Below, piece after piece: positions 1 to 9,334 of a stretch of DNA of 42,089 bases. Origin of the DNA: Candidatus Propionivibrio aalborgensis (lineage in GTDB: Bacteria > Pseudomonadota > Gammaproteobacteria > Burkholderiales > Rhodocyclaceae); NCBI RefSeq assembly GCF_900089945.1, contig NZ_FLQY01000397.1:1-42089 (forward strand), read 5' to 3'. The position numbers were made by a program, and so were the translations under genes. Every line of letters begins with the position of its first letter. Positions within the stretch are counted from its first letter, which is position 1. The notes under the pieces were generated by a model. That model saw only the letters and a list, made by a program, of their open reading frames with translations. It had not been told where the DNA came from and did not search any database.

Positions 1-1
1 C

Positions 2-1069
2 GCCCGACTGCAACCGCACCCCAGCCATTTGACCGGGTATTACCTGATGCTGGCGGTCGGCGGCGTCGTGGGCGGATTCTTTGTCGGCATCATCGCGCCT
101 TACTGGTTCAACAGCAATTACGAACTGTCGATCGGCATCTTGCTCACCGGGGTTGTCGCCGCCATCGCGGTCATTCCGAAAGCGAACTTTCCAAGCCCGC
201 TCTGGCGCAACGCCAGCATTGCCTCGACCGTGTTTCTGCTACTGGGGCTGGGCTGGATACAGGTCGAGGAGCATCTCGGCGAGATCAGCGGCTCGGAAGT
301 CACGGTACGCAACTTCTACGGCACATTGCAGGTCTTTGCCAACCCCGAGGGCGACTACCGCAGCATGCTGCACGGGCAGATTATTCACGGCCGTCAGCAT
401 CTCGCGAAGGACAAACTGGATTTGCCGACGACCTACTACAGTGCCGAAGGCGGCGCCGGCAGGGCGATGCAGATCAAGGCGGCCAGCGGCCCGTTGCGCG
501 TCGGCGTGGTCGGCCTCGGTGTCGGCACGCTGGTCAGCTACGGTCGCAAGGAGGATTACTTCCGGCTTTACGAAATCGATCCGCTGGTGATCGACATTGC
601 GCGTGACAACTTCAGCTATCTCTCACGCACCGCCGCCAGCACGGAAATCGTCCTGGGCGACGCGCGCCTGCAATTGGAACTGGAGCCAGCGCAGCAGTTC
701 GATATTCTGGTCGTCGACGCCTTTTCGGGCGATTCGGTCCCCGTCCATCTGCTGACCCTTGAGGCATTCGCCCAGTATTTCAGGCATCTGAAGCCGGATG
801 GCGTGCTGGCCGTGCATATCACCAACCGCTTTCTCGATTTGCAACCGGTGGTGAAATCCGCCGCCGACCACTTCGACAAGGACATTCGTCTGGTCAGTTT
901 CGAGGGCGATCGCGAACGCCTCATCTTCCGTTCGCGTTGGGCGCTGATCAGCGCGGATCGCGCCTTTTTCAACAAGCCTCAGCTCATCGATGCGACGCCG
1001 ATTGCCGCACGGCGCAACTTTCAGCCCTGGAAAGACGATTACAGCAGCATTTTCTCGATCCTGATGTAA
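2..1069 (+). CDS. Spermidine synthase-like membrane protein, 5'-truncated by window edge
   Basis: The reading frame is open to the left edge, and the residues before the first possible start (a TTG at 29) continue the protein, so the start lies outside the window; 355 residues are visible. Three hydrophobic segments come first (about residues 10-34, 41-59 and 72-87). A soluble Rossmann-type domain follows with the SAM-binding loop VGLGVGTL, an acidic YEIDP strand end, LGDAR and VVDAFSGD. This is the pattern of the spermine/spermidine synthase fold fused to a membrane region, a common bacterial family that may have lost polyamine synthesis. The substrate cannot be read from the sequence. It converges on the next gene with a 51-bp gap. 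Confidence 0.8.
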   Translation, partial: ARLQPHPSHLTGYYLMLAVGGVVGGFFVGIIAPYWFNSNYELSIGILLTGVVAAIAVIPKANFPSPLWRNASIASTVFLLLGLGWIQVEEHLGEISGSEVTVRNFYGTLQVFANPEGDYRSMLHGQIIHGRQHLAKDKLDLPTTYYSAEGGAGRAMQIKAASGPLRVGVVGLGVGTLVSYGRKEDYFRLYEIDPLVIDIARDNFSYLSRTAASTEIVLGDARLQLELEPAQQFDILVVDAFSGDSVPVHLLTLEAFAQYFRHLKPDGVLAVHITNRFLDLQPVVKSAADHFDKDIRLVSFEGDRERLIFRSRWALISADRAFFNKPQLIDATPIAARRNFQPWKDDYSSIFSILM

Positions 1070-1120
1070 CGAATTGCCGATGGTCTGTCCGGACGCTGCC
1101 TGATCGCTTTCCTTACCCCG

Positions 1121-1552
1121 CTACCAGCGGAAATGGACGGTGTTCAGTTTTTCCGGGCCGACGGTAACCTGCCGCTTGACCTCCGTGCCAGCGTAGGTCG
1201 CAACAATCTGGTACGTGCCAGCAGGCAGCTTCGCCAGGAACCAGGGGCCTTCCGACGTGGTGTCTACCAGCGTCTTGCCCTTGCTGTCGGCGATGGCGAC
1301 CCTGACATCGCTCAGGTAATCGCCAGTATTCAGCGCAAGCACCAGCTTGAGGTTGAAGTCGGTGACGAGCACCTTCATCCGGTCGAGCGATTCCTCGCCA
1401 ACGCCTCCCGACACATAACTCAAACCGCCGGCTTCGCGGACGACGGCGTCGCTGTCGGCGCTGGCCAAGGGAACAAGTACGGCATAGCCCAGCATCATGG
1501 CCACGAGGCAGCGTGCAGCCCATCCATTTCTCGTTCCAAAAACCTGTTTCAT
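1121..1552 (-). CDS. Small exported protein with carboxypeptidase-regulatory-like fold
   Basis: The product is 143 residues. I chose the ATG at 1552 because GGAGGAA (1559-1565 read on the minus strand) sits 6 nt upstream; a longer start at 1582 is possible but lacks this. The N-terminus is a signal peptide: basic residues (KQVFGTRNGWAAR), then a hydrophobic stretch ending near ASA. The mature part has a beta-rich C-terminal half with the run LPAGTYQIVATYAGTEVKR, typical of carboxypeptidase-regulatory-like/transthyretin-type domains. These modules usually bind or decorate cell-surface proteins; no catalytic residues are evident. It is probably periplasmic and of unknown role. It is divergent from the diguanylate cyclase gene, with a shared intergenic region at 1553-1689. 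Confidence 0.7.
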   Translation of the reverse strand: MKQVFGTRNGWAARCLVAMMLGYAVLVPLASADSDAVVREAGGLSYVSGGVGEESLDRMKVLVTDFNLKLVLALNTGDYLSDVRVAIADSKGKTLVDTTSEGPWFLAKLPAGTYQIVATYAGTEVKRQVTVGPEKLNTVHFRW

Positions 1553-1689
1553 AGCTGGTTCCTCCAATAGGTGGTGAAACAATTGGGCAATCGAGCTCTG
1601 GGCTCGTGGCCGAACGATTGCCCCAAACTGGGAATCTTCGGAAATTGTACTATGCTGAAAAGCGGTGCCAAGACGCGCTGAGGGTTTTT

Positions 1690-3270
1690 ATGACCGCCAG
1701 AAAGGCAGTGAAGCAAACCAGGCGCCGCTCCATTGCTGCTGCACCTGACGCCGGTGCTTTCGCGCAGCATGCCAGTGACACCCCCTTTTCGAATGGGATG
1801 ACTGGGGAACTCCGCCTGCGTGCCGAAGCGCTTGCTCTCAAGAAAGCGGCAAAATCGAAAAAGCGCTTTGAAGGGTTGACGCCTGAGGCAATCCGGAAGA
1901 CGTTGTTCGAATTGTCCGTGCATCAGATCGAGCTGGAAATGCAGAACGAGACGCTGCGCCAGTCGCAGGTGTTGCTGGACACCGCTCGCGCGCGCTATTT
2001 CGATTTCTATGATCTGGCGCCGGTGGGCTACTGCACTGTCTGCACGCAGCTGTTGATCACCGAGGCCAACCTTTTTGCCGCCAGCTTGCTGGGTGTGACG
2101 CGTAGCGTGCTGGTCAAGCAGCCGTTCTTGCGCTTTATTCACGGCAATGACCAGGGCGTGTTTATGCAGTTCTGCAAACAGATCGCCGAAACCGGTAAGT
2201 CGCAGACCTGCACGTTGAGATTGATGAAGCCGGACCAATCGCTATTCTGGGTACAACTGAACGCCATTACCTTACCGGATCGCGACCGGGCACCGGAAAT
2301 CCATATGGTGCTGAATGACATCGGCGAGCTCAAACGCACTGAAGAAGCCTTGCGTGCACAGGAGGAGTTCTTTCATCTGATCGCGGAAAATATCGGCGAT
2401 TTCATTGCCGTCCTTGATCTGGACGGGAGGCGCATCTACAACAGCCCCTCGTACAGGCAGTTTTTCGGCTCGCCAAAGAAGTTGCGCGGCACCGATTCCT
2501 TCACCGTGATCCATCCGGACGACCGCGAGCGCGTCAAACAGGTTTTCAGGGAGACCGTGCAAACCGGTATCGGCCAACAAATCGTTTATCGCCTGCAGTT
2601 GGCCGATGGCAGTAGCCACACCATGGAGTCGAGCGGCAGCGTAATTCGGGACAACGAGGGCCGGATTGCACGGGTGGTCGTCGTGTCGCGCGACATCACC
2701 GAGCGCAAGCGGATGGAAGAGCAGGTGCGCCAGCTAGCGTTTTACGATCCGCTCACGCAGTTGCCGAACCGTCGCCTGCTTTCCGACCGCCTGAACCAGG
2801 CCATGGCGGCCAGTAAACGCAGCGCCTGCTATGGCGCCGTGATGTTCCTTGATCTGGATAATTTCAAGTTGCTGAATGACACGCAGGGCCATGTCGTTGG
2901 TGATTTGCTGCTGGTCGAGGCGGCAAAACGTCTCAAGAGCTGTGTGCGCGAAATGGACACCGTGGCGCGTTTTGGCGGCGATGAATTTGTGTTGATGATC
3001 AGTGAGCTGGACGCCGACAAGACCGAGTCTACCGTTCAGGTCGGCGTCATCGCCGAGAAAATATTCTCCGCCCTTTCACAACCCTTTGTGCTGAATACGA
3101 GTTCCGAACGGGAGCCCGAAACCACCATCGAGCATCGCTGTTCGGCGAGCGTCGGCGTAGCCCTGTTTGTCAATCAGGAAGCCAGCCAGGACGACATCCT
3201 CAAGTGGGCTGACGCCGCGATGTATCGGGCCAAAGAGGCCGGACGCAATCTGGTCCGGTTTCACGAGTAA
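1690..3270 (+). CDS. PAS-PAS-GGDEF diguanylate cyclase
   Basis: This is a predicted cytoplasmic enzyme making c-di-GMP from two GTP. I start it at the ATG at 1690; a GTG at 1606 in the same frame would add 28 residues unlike the rest. From the ATG (526 residues) the layout is a charged N-terminus, the segment LSVHQIELEMQN near 76-87, two PAS domains (about 100-212 and 222-342) and a GGDEF domain (about 352-520). The catalytic loop is intact (RFGGDEF, GGDEF at 429-433). The product-inhibition I-site REMD (420-423) lies five residues before it, so feedback control by c-di-GMP is likely. No transmembrane segment is present, so the PAS domains probably sense a cytoplasmic ligand. It is a paralogue of the GGDEF protein at 20766-22961. 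Confidence 0.9.
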   Translation: MTARKAVKQTRRRSIAAAPDAGAFAQHASDTPFSNGMTGELRLRAEALALKKAAKSKKRFEGLTPEAIRKTLFELSVHQIELEMQNETLRQSQVLLDTARARYFDFYDLAPVGYCTVCTQLLITEANLFAASLLGVTRSVLVKQPFLRFIHGNDQGVFMQFCKQIAETGKSQTCTLRLMKPDQSLFWVQLNAITLPDRDRAPEIHMVLNDIGELKRTEEALRAQEEFFHLIAENIGDFIAVLDLDGRRIYNSPSYRQFFGSPKKLRGTDSFTVIHPDDRERVKQVFRETVQTGIGQQIVYRLQLADGSSHTMESSGSVIRDNEGRIARVVVVSRDITERKRMEEQVRQLAFYDPLTQLPNRRLLSDRLNQAMAASKRSACYGAVMFLDLDNFKLLNDTQGHVVGDLLLVEAAKRLKSCVREMDTVARFGGDEFVLMISELDADKTESTVQVGVIAEKIFSALSQPFVLNTSSEREPETTIEHRCSASVGVALFVNQEASQDDILKWADAAMYRAKEAGRNLVRFHE

Positions 3271-3302
3271 GGTTTCTGGTCGGGCTGCCAACAGGCACCG
3301 GG

Positions 3303-5180
3303 TCACCTGAGCTCTCCCCGCAGTGCCAGGACATCGGCCCTGAGCGAATCCGGAAGCGCCTGGCTGGCATTGACCGGCTCGCCGGCCGCAATGGCGATTC
3401 TTCTGAAGGGTCGTGCCTTCCACAGGGCGCTCATCGCCGGGCCATCGCGTCGGGAGAAAATGCTGCCCCAAAGCCCGGACAGCGCTACGGGAACAACCTG
3501 CACCGGATTGCGTTCGAGAATACGGCTGATCCCGGGGCGGAATGGGCAAAGCTCGCCATCGGAAGTGATCTGTCCTTCCGGGAATATTCCCACCAGCTCG
3601 CCTGCGGCCAATGCCGCGGAAACCTCGTCGAACGCTTTTTCCAGCAGCACCGGATCGTCCCGGGCCGAAGCAATCGGGATGGCGCGTCCGGCCTTGAAAA
3701 CGAACGACAGAATGGGCCAGCGAAAGATGTGGTGGTCCATGACGAAGCGAATCGGACGGTGGCATGCGGCCGTGATGACAAGAGCGTCAACATAGCTCAC
3801 GTGATTGCAGATGATCAGCGCGGGGCCGCTCTCGGGAATGCGATCAAGGTCCTTCTTTTCGAGACGGTACACCGAATGGACCAGCAGCCAGACAATGAAT
3901 CGCAGGAGGAATTCTGGCACCAGTCCGTAGATGTAGAGCGCCACCGCCGCGTTGCAGATCGCCGCAACGGCAAACAGCATGGGGATGCTCAGACCGCTGG
4001 ACAGTAGCACGGCAGCGGCACCGGCGCCGACGACCATGAACAACGCATTGACGATATTGTTCGCGGCAATGATTCGCGCCCGGTGGCTTGCCTCCGAGCG
4101 AATCTGCATTAGCGCATAAAGCGGGACGATGAAGAAACCGCCAAAAAGACCAATGGCGAAGAGGTCGAACAGAATGCGAATTGTTCCCTCGGCCATCAGG
4201 AACGGCATGATCGACAAGGCGCTGGCGGGTGGCGTCGCCGGGGAGGCAAAGGCCAGATCAAGGCCAAATACAGTGAGGCCGATTGAGCCGAAGGGCACCA
4301 GACCGATTTCAACCTGTTTCGACGACAGGCGTTCGCACAGCAGCGAGCCGATGCCGATACCCAGCGTGAAGATGCCGAGGAGCAGAGTGACGCACGTTAC
4401 CGTGCCACCGAGTACGTTCTTGGCATAGGCGGGAAACTGTGCGAGGAGCAACGCGCCGAAGAGCCAGAACCATGAGATTCCGAGGATCGACAAGAAGACC
4501 GTGCGGTTTTCGCGGGCGAAACCGATATTGCGCCAGGTTTCGGTAATCGGATTCGGATTGATCTTGAGCGTCGGCTCCGGTGCCGGCGCTTCGGGAATGC
4601 CGCGACTGGTCAAGTAACCCAGCACTGCGGTCAGCATGCACCCTGAGGTAATCCACACGGTGCCGCCTTCAACGCCGGCGAGCAGGCCGCCGACCAGTGT
4701 GCCGATGAGGATGGCGACGAACGTTCCGGCTTCGACCAGCGCATTGCCGCCGACCAGCTCATCCTCGTGCAGGTGCTGCGGCAGGATGGCGTACTTTACC
4801 GGGCCGAACAGGGTTGATTGCAGTCCAAGCAGGAACAGGGCAAAGAGCAGAACGCTCAGGTTATGCAGCCAGAATCCGGCACCGGCGATTACCGTGATTG
4901 CGATTTCGAGTACTTTGGTCAGCCGTGCCAGTCGGGCCTTGTCGTACTTGTCTGCCAGTTGCCCGGCGGTTGCCGAAAAGAGAAAGAATGGCAGGATGAA
5001 GATGCCTGCGGCAAGGTTGGCCAGAAGCTCCGGTTTCATTGCAGTCCACTGCGTCGCCTGAAAAGTGAGCAGAACGACCAGCGCATTCTTGTACAGGTTG
5101 TCATTGAAAGCGCCGAGGAATTGTGTTCCGAAGAACGGGCCGAATCGGCGTGATTTCAGAAGTGCGAATTGCGAACTCAT
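3303..5180 (-). CDS. LplT-like MFS lysophospholipid transporter fused to PlsC acyltransferase
   Basis: The product is 625 residues. Residues 1-420 are a multi-pass MFS domain with the LplT-type start FLGAFNDNLYKNALVVL, expected to flip lysophospholipids across the inner membrane. Residues about 440-620 are a PlsC (LPLAT) acyltransferase with block I NHVSYVD (459-465; catalytic His460 and Asp465) and block III FPEG (533-536). It should re-acylate lysophospholipids that the transporter brings in. E. coli LplT has no acyltransferase part, so this is a fusion. The gene lies 56 bp downstream of the aas-like gene on the same strand and is probably co-transcribed with it. AGGA lies just upstream of the ATG. 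It converges on the diguanylate cyclase gene with a 32-bp gap. Confidence 0.88.
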   Translation of the reverse strand: MSSQFALLKSRRFGPFFGTQFLGAFNDNLYKNALVVLLTFQATQWTAMKPELLANLAAGIFILPFFLFSATAGQLADKYDKARLARLTKVLEIAITVIAGAGFWLHNLSVLLFALFLLGLQSTLFGPVKYAILPQHLHEDELVGGNALVEAGTFVAILIGTLVGGLLAGVEGGTVWITSGCMLTAVLGYLTSRGIPEAPAPEPTLKINPNPITETWRNIGFARENRTVFLSILGISWFWLFGALLLAQFPAYAKNVLGGTVTCVTLLLGIFTLGIGIGSLLCERLSSKQVEIGLVPFGSIGLTVFGLDLAFASPATPPASALSIMPFLMAEGTIRILFDLFAIGLFGGFFIVPLYALMQIRSEASHRARIIAANNIVNALFMVVGAGAAAVLLSSGLSIPMLFAVAAICNAAVALYIYGLVPEFLLRFIVWLLVHSVYRLEKKDLDRIPESGPALIICNHVSYVDALVITAACHRPIRFVMDHHIFRWPILSFVFKAGRAIPIASARDDPVLLEKAFDEVSAALAAGELVGIFPEGQITSDGELCPFRPGISRILERNPVQVVPVALSGLWGSIFSRRDGPAMSALWKARPFRRIAIAAGEPVNASQALPDSLRADVLALRGELR

Positions 5181-5236
5181 GTCCTGGTCTTCCTGTGCTG
5201 TTTGTCGGGCCGATGGAGGCGTTCGAGGCGTTCGCC

Positions 5237-7381
5237 CTAGCTTGGGCTATCGCTGGCTGTGGCTTCTGACATTTTCTTCAAGGTGACATAGTCGGTCTTG
5301 CCGGAGCCGAGCAGGGGAATCGCGTCGATCTGCCTGATGACTCGCGGCACCGCAAGCTCGGGAGAACCCGTGGCTTTCGCGGCGGCCAGCAGTTGTTCCC
5401 GCTTGAGTTCGGGGTCGGTCGTGAACAGCACAAGTGCTTCTCCCTTCGCCGCATCGGCACGCGTCGAAGCGGCATGGACGAACTTGGGAGCGGCCTGCAC
5501 CGCAAGTTTCTCGACGACTTCGAGCGAAACCATTTCGCCGGCGATTTTGGCGAATCGCTTCAGGCGGCCGCGGATATGCAGGAATCCGTCGTCGTCACGT
5601 TCGACGATGTCGCCGGTCGAGTACCAGCCCGCGCCCTTCGACTGTGGCTGTTGAATGACACCGGGCTGGTCGAAGAGGAAGTAGCCTTTCATGACATTGG
5701 GCCCCTTCACATGCAATGCTCCCCCGTGCTCGATCCCCGGAACCGGTTCGAGTTCGTACTCCATTCCGGGAAGAAGTTGCCCGACACTGCCGATGCGGCA
5801 GGCCATGGGTACATTGACCGCCACCACCGGTGCACACTCGGTCACACCGTAGCCTTCCAGTATGCGAATACCGAACTTCTCGATCCACAGTTTGCGGACC
5901 TCTTCGGATAGTTTCTCGGCGCCCGCAACGACGTAGCGCAAACGTCCGAAATCGTACTGATGGGCAAATTTGCCGTAGTTGCCGAGAAAGGTCGATGTGC
6001 CGAACAGAACGGTGCAGTCTCGGTCGTAGACAATTTCCGGAATGATCCGGTAATGCAGCGGACTGGGGTAAAGGAAAACCTTGCAGCCGGACACCAGCGG
6101 CAGCAGGACGCCACAGGTCAGACCAAACGAATGGAACAGCGGCAGGGCCATCATGAATTTGTCGTGTGGCGTGAAATCGGCGACAGCGCGTATCTGTGCG
6201 ACGTTCGACAGAATCGATGTGTGCGAATGGACAACGCCTTTGGGTTTGCCTTCCGAGCCGGAAGTGAAGAGAACGATCGCCGGGTCGTCCGGAACTTGCG
6301 CTAGCGCAGCACCTCCGGGGAAAGCAAGGTGCCAGAGCACCCACAGCCGGTCGTTCAAGCCAATAGTCGACTTGAGGTCCTCAAGGTGCTCGATGCGAAT
6401 GCCGGACAGTTTCTCGATGACTTGCGTGAGCCGGGCTTTCTCCAGAAAGCCTCTGGAGGAAATGATGGTCTTGATGTTGGCGGCTATGCAGGCGGCTTGC
6501 AGGCCGTCCGAACCCGCCGTGTAGTTGAGAAGCGCCGGCACACGCCTGCCTGCGGACAGCGCGAGAACCAGTCCGAGCGTCGGTGCGGCATTGGGCGTCA
6601 GCACACCGACGACTTCGCCTGGGGCAGTCAGACGGGACATCAGCCGCATCATGCCGAGCGCCATCTTGAGCAGTGAGCCGTAGGATTCCTCGACCAGGCG
6701 AACGTCTTCCACCAGCTTGTAGTTCGCGCCAAAGGTCTCCTTGCCCTCCAGAAAGGCTTCGAACAGGGTCCGTTGCGGACGTGTGGCGACCAGCATGTCG
6801 AGCAGGATCTGGCGCAGAAGCTCTCCGGCGCGACGACGGCGCAGCTTGGCGGAGGGCAGGTCGGGCATGGGAATATGTCGACGTGGCTGGATCGAAATCG
6901 TTACTTTGGGAAAAAGTTTGCGCGGGTAGACACCGGCCAGCCGGCCGAAATAGCTGCGTGCGGCGCCGTCAATGCGAACCGGTACGATGGTGGCACCGGT
7001 CTTGGCGGCGACGAAGGCTGCACCGTCATACACTTTCATCAGCGAGCCGGTTTTGGTAATTCGGCCTTCCGGAAAGATCACCACCGGCTGTCCGGTTTCC
7101 ACCAGCTTGACGATCTGCTTCATTGCCAGCGGGCTGGTTGAATCGACCGCCAGGTGTGGAACAAAGCGGAGAAGAAAGCGGAACAGGGGCCGATTTGCGA
7201 TTTGCGTATGCACGACGAAGACGGCTTCGACCGGCATCATCAAGCCAAGGAGCAGCCCGTCGATAAAGGACTCGTGATTGGCTACGATCAGCGTCCTGGT
7301 GTTGATGAATGTGCTCGGTTGGCCGCTGAGCTGGACACGAAAGAGTGCCTTGAAGAGGATGCGCGCTAAGGTCTTGAACAT
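5237..7381 (-). CDS. aas: Aas-like bifunctional acyltransferase / acyl-ACP synthetase
   Basis: The 714 residues are close to E. coli Aas (719). The N-terminal PlsC domain has NHESFID (35-41) and FPEG (103-106). The rest is an adenylate-forming ligase: P-loop-like TSGSEGKPKG (373-382), EGYGVTEC (509-516), YSTGD (587-591), and GSGKTDY carrying the C-terminal catalytic lysine (695). The known family function is to activate a fatty acid with ATP, load it on acyl carrier protein and transfer it to the 1-position of lysophosphatidylethanolamine at the inner membrane. Followed by the LplT-PlsC gene, it completes a repair pathway for membrane lipids, with two separate PlsC domains in the pair. GGGGAA precedes the ATG by about 6 nt. 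Confidence 0.88.
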   Translation of the reverse strand: MFKTLARILFKALFRVQLSGQPSTFINTRTLIVANHESFIDGLLLGLMMPVEAVFVVHTQIANRPLFRFLLRFVPHLAVDSTSPLAMKQIVKLVETGQPVVIFPEGRITKTGSLMKVYDGAAFVAAKTGATIVPVRIDGAARSYFGRLAGVYPRKLFPKVTISIQPRRHIPMPDLPSAKLRRRRAGELLRQILLDMLVATRPQRTLFEAFLEGKETFGANYKLVEDVRLVEESYGSLLKMALGMMRLMSRLTAPGEVVGVLTPNAAPTLGLVLALSAGRRVPALLNYTAGSDGLQAACIAANIKTIISSRGFLEKARLTQVIEKLSGIRIEHLEDLKSTIGLNDRLWVLWHLAFPGGAALAQVPDDPAIVLFTSGSEGKPKGVVHSHTSILSNVAQIRAVADFTPHDKFMMALPLFHSFGLTCGVLLPLVSGCKVFLYPSPLHYRIIPEIVYDRDCTVLFGTSTFLGNYGKFAHQYDFGRLRYVVAGAEKLSEEVRKLWIEKFGIRILEGYGVTECAPVVAVNVPMACRIGSVGQLLPGMEYELEPVPGIEHGGALHVKGPNVMKGYFLFDQPGVIQQPQSKGAGWYSTGDIVERDDDGFLHIRGRLKRFAKIAGEMVSLEVVEKLAVQAAPKFVHAASTRADAAKGEALVLFTTDPELKREQLLAAAKATGSPELAVPRVIRQIDAIPLLGSGKTDYVTLKKMSEATASDSPS

Positions 7382-7400
7382 GATTATTCCCCGATCATTC

Positions 7401-8231
7401 TTATTGAGAACTGCTTTTTGCGACTGATCCGTTTGGCGGATCGCTTGCTTCCGGCAAAGGCATCACGTGCGCGAGTGACGACACCCGAGTGCGCTCAATG
7501 AGGTTTGCGACGATGAGTGCGGCGGCTCCGGTGGCCAGCAGATGCTTCAGTGTGTGCCCCGTAAATGCTCCTGTTGCTGTCGCAATCTGGTGGTCGCCGA
7601 TCTCGGCCAGCTTGGCAATGACATATAGTAGCAGCGCTCCGGCAAATACCCGGCGATCATGTCGAGGCATGTCATAGATCCACTGCCAGAGCGGAATGAG
7701 CAGGATGGGCAAGCCCTGTAGAAGCAAATACGGACGCAGGTCGCCGTTACCCGCCTGTTCTGTGAAATACCACCAGGCCACACTCAGAATGGCGGAAACC
7801 CCAAGGAATGCTGCAAGCATGGTGCTGCTCCTTTGCCGGGTGTCGCCCCAGACGCCGGCAAGCAAACCACCACAAGCCAGCGCGATGGGCAGGCGATCCC
7901 AGACCAGGCGTGCGTTATCCGGATCGAGATGGTAGTACGACGATCCGATTGCGGTCAGCAAAAGACCCATCAGAAACAGCCTGTAGCCTGCCCAGCCGTT
8001 CTCCATCCGGCTGTGTCGACCGGACGGGGTCAGCTTCACCAGGCCCCACAGGGCAACCAGTGCAAACCCGAGATTCGAGAAGACATCGGCGAAATGTGGA
8101 ATGCCAAATAGCCGCGTTTGATCGGCGAAGTCGTGATAGTCGGGGAGTTGCGCAATCGGACCATGCACCAGGGCGGCTCCTGAAAGCAACACGGTAACGA
8201 GCAGAGGAAGATGCTTGCGCCAAGGTTTCAT
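7401..8231 (-). CDS. Ceramidase-like (CREST superfamily) membrane protein
   Basis: The product is 276 residues with about seven hydrophobic segments. The start is taken at the ATG at 8231 (KPWRKHLPLLVTVLL follows), which gives a normal N-terminal helix; an upstream start at 8321 would add an odd hydrophobic leader in AT-rich DNA. Metal-hydrolase-like conserved positions of the alkaline ceramidase/CREST superfamily can be seen: FSNLGFAL near 50, SSYYHLDPDNARLVWDRLP near 97-115, and a distal GHTLKHLLA (His residues near 239-242). These families hydrolyse amide or ester bonds within the membrane, but the bacterial members are largely untested. It lies 19 bp upstream of the aas-like gene on the same strand only in the sense of adjacency: transcription runs from 8231 toward aas, so it could be the first gene of the lipid operon. 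Confidence 0.65.
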   Translation of the reverse strand: MKPWRKHLPLLVTVLLSGAALVHGPIAQLPDYHDFADQTRLFGIPHFADVFSNLGFALVALWGLVKLTPSGRHSRMENGWAGYRLFLMGLLLTAIGSSYYHLDPDNARLVWDRLPIALACGGLLAGVWGDTRQRSSTMLAAFLGVSAILSVAWWYFTEQAGNGDLRPYLLLQGLPILLIPLWQWIYDMPRHDRRVFAGALLLYVIAKLAEIGDHQIATATGAFTGHTLKHLLATGAAALIVANLIERTRVSSLAHVMPLPEASDPPNGSVAKSSSQ

Positions 8232-8272
8232 GTGGTTTCTCTTGAGTGTGCGAGGACTCAGAATGCACATAA

Positions 8273-8289
8273 GTTTATAAAAAATAAAC
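8273..8289. promoter_or_regulatory. AT-rich inverted repeat in divergent promoter region
   Basis: GTTTAT and ATAAAC flank five A residues. The repeat sits in a strongly AT-rich 140-bp gap between the divergent ceramidase-like and XRE genes, so it is a reasonable operator or promoter region for either. No protein can be assigned to it from sequence. Confidence 0.35.
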
Positions 8290-8371
8290 CATAAATTAAA
8301 AAGCATCGCCATATAAAGCAAAAGGCATCAGTATACGATACCGAGTTATATTGCCGAGTGCCTCAAATGCC

Positions 8372-9106
8372 ATGAACGAAATCGATCAGTTGGTGAATAC
8401 CCTCAAGCGCCGTCTCAAGATTCAGGGCATGACCTACCGCGATCTGGCGTTGGCGTTGGGTGTTTCAGAGCCTAGTGTAAAACGCATGTTCGCTCTGCGC
8501 CGATTCAGCGTTGACCGTGTCGTCGCGATCAGCCATTTGCTCGGATTTACCCTGGCGGAACTGTCGAATGAAGCCGCAGTGAGCGAAAGCCGTTTGCATA
8601 CCCTGACTGAAGAACAGGAGGGGAAGTTGGTGTCCGACACGAAGCTTCTTCTGGTTGCGGTTTGCGTGCTCAATCAGTGGGAAATCCGGGACATTGTAGA
8701 AACCTATGCGCTGACGGAAGCGGAATGCATTCAGCATCTCATCAAGCTTGACCGCTTGCGGCTGATCCATCTACTGCCCGGCAACCGGATCAGGCTCAAC
8801 GTGGCGCGTGATTTCGACTGGCGGCCAAAAGGGCCAATCCGCATGTTTTTTCTGGGACAGGGACTAGGGGATTTTCTGAACAGCGATTTCTCGGAAGGCG
8901 ACTCGGTCATGGCTTTCTCGCATGCGATGCTGACCGAACCGGCGATGGTGAAAATGCAGAAAGAGATACGCAAGCTGCGACAGAAATTCGCAGAGATTCA
9001 CGAAGAAAGCCTGGCAGCACCGCTATCGAAACGTCGCGGTACGGGAATGCTGCTGGCGATGCGCGAGTGGGAGATCGGCGCGTTTACGAAGTTACGGCGA
9101 AATTGA
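8372..9106 (+). CDS. XRE-type helix-turn-helix transcriptional regulator
   Basis: The product is 244 residues from the ATG at 8372 (a TTG at 8351 would add seven). The first 60 residues form a lambda-repressor-like HTH (MTYRDLALALGVSEPSVKRMFA, then a second turn SVDRVVAISHLLGFTLAEL). The remaining part is helical with no recognised ligand domain; a winged-helix-like stretch (LTEAECIQHLIKLDRLRLIHLLPGNRIRL) may be a second DNA-binding or ArsR-like unit. The family of short-HTH plus long C-terminal regulators is common in beta- and gammaproteobacteria and generally uncharacterised. It is divergent from the ceramidase-like gene, whose expression it may control. The transposon-derived sequence begins shortly after its stop codon. 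Confidence 0.75.
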   Translation: MNEIDQLVNTLKRRLKIQGMTYRDLALALGVSEPSVKRMFALRRFSVDRVVAISHLLGFTLAELSNEAAVSESRLHTLTEEQEGKLVSDTKLLLVAVCVLNQWEIRDIVETYALTEAECIQHLIKLDRLRLIHLLPGNRIRLNVARDFDWRPKGPIRMFFLGQGLGDFLNSDFSEGDSVMAFSHAMLTEPAMVKMQKEIRKLRQKFAEIHEESLAAPLSKRRGTGMLLAMREWEIGAFTKLRRN

Positions 9107-9200
9107 GCGGAACAATTGAGTGCCAAAAAAAATCTGGAGAGCATTACGCTGTCCAGACTATTTGGAACCTAATTTCTGCAAAGAAACAGTATTCGAGGAT

Positions 9201-9213
9201 AAAAAACTCGTAA
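9201..9213 (+). repeat. Direct repeat AAAAAACTCGTAA, copy 1 (candidate TnsB site)
   Basis: It is identical over 13 bases to 9322-9334 and in the same orientation, 121 bp away. A role as a transposase-binding site is inferred from position only. Confidence 0.45.
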
Positions 9214-9321
9214 GTGGCTACGCCGGTTTTTGGGGCTCCAATCTTGCCAGAAATGCGGTGCTGGACGAGGTGAAGTCGTAAAAATTGGAGAGCTTTCCTT
9301 CTCTAGTTAAGAGGCGCAATC

Positions 9322-9334
9322 AAAAAACTCGTAA
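9322..9334 (+). repeat. Direct repeat AAAAAACTCGTAA, copy 2 (candidate TnsB site)
   Basis: This is the second copy of the repeat at 9201-9213. It lies 24 bp from the tniQ stop codon. Confidence 0.45.
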
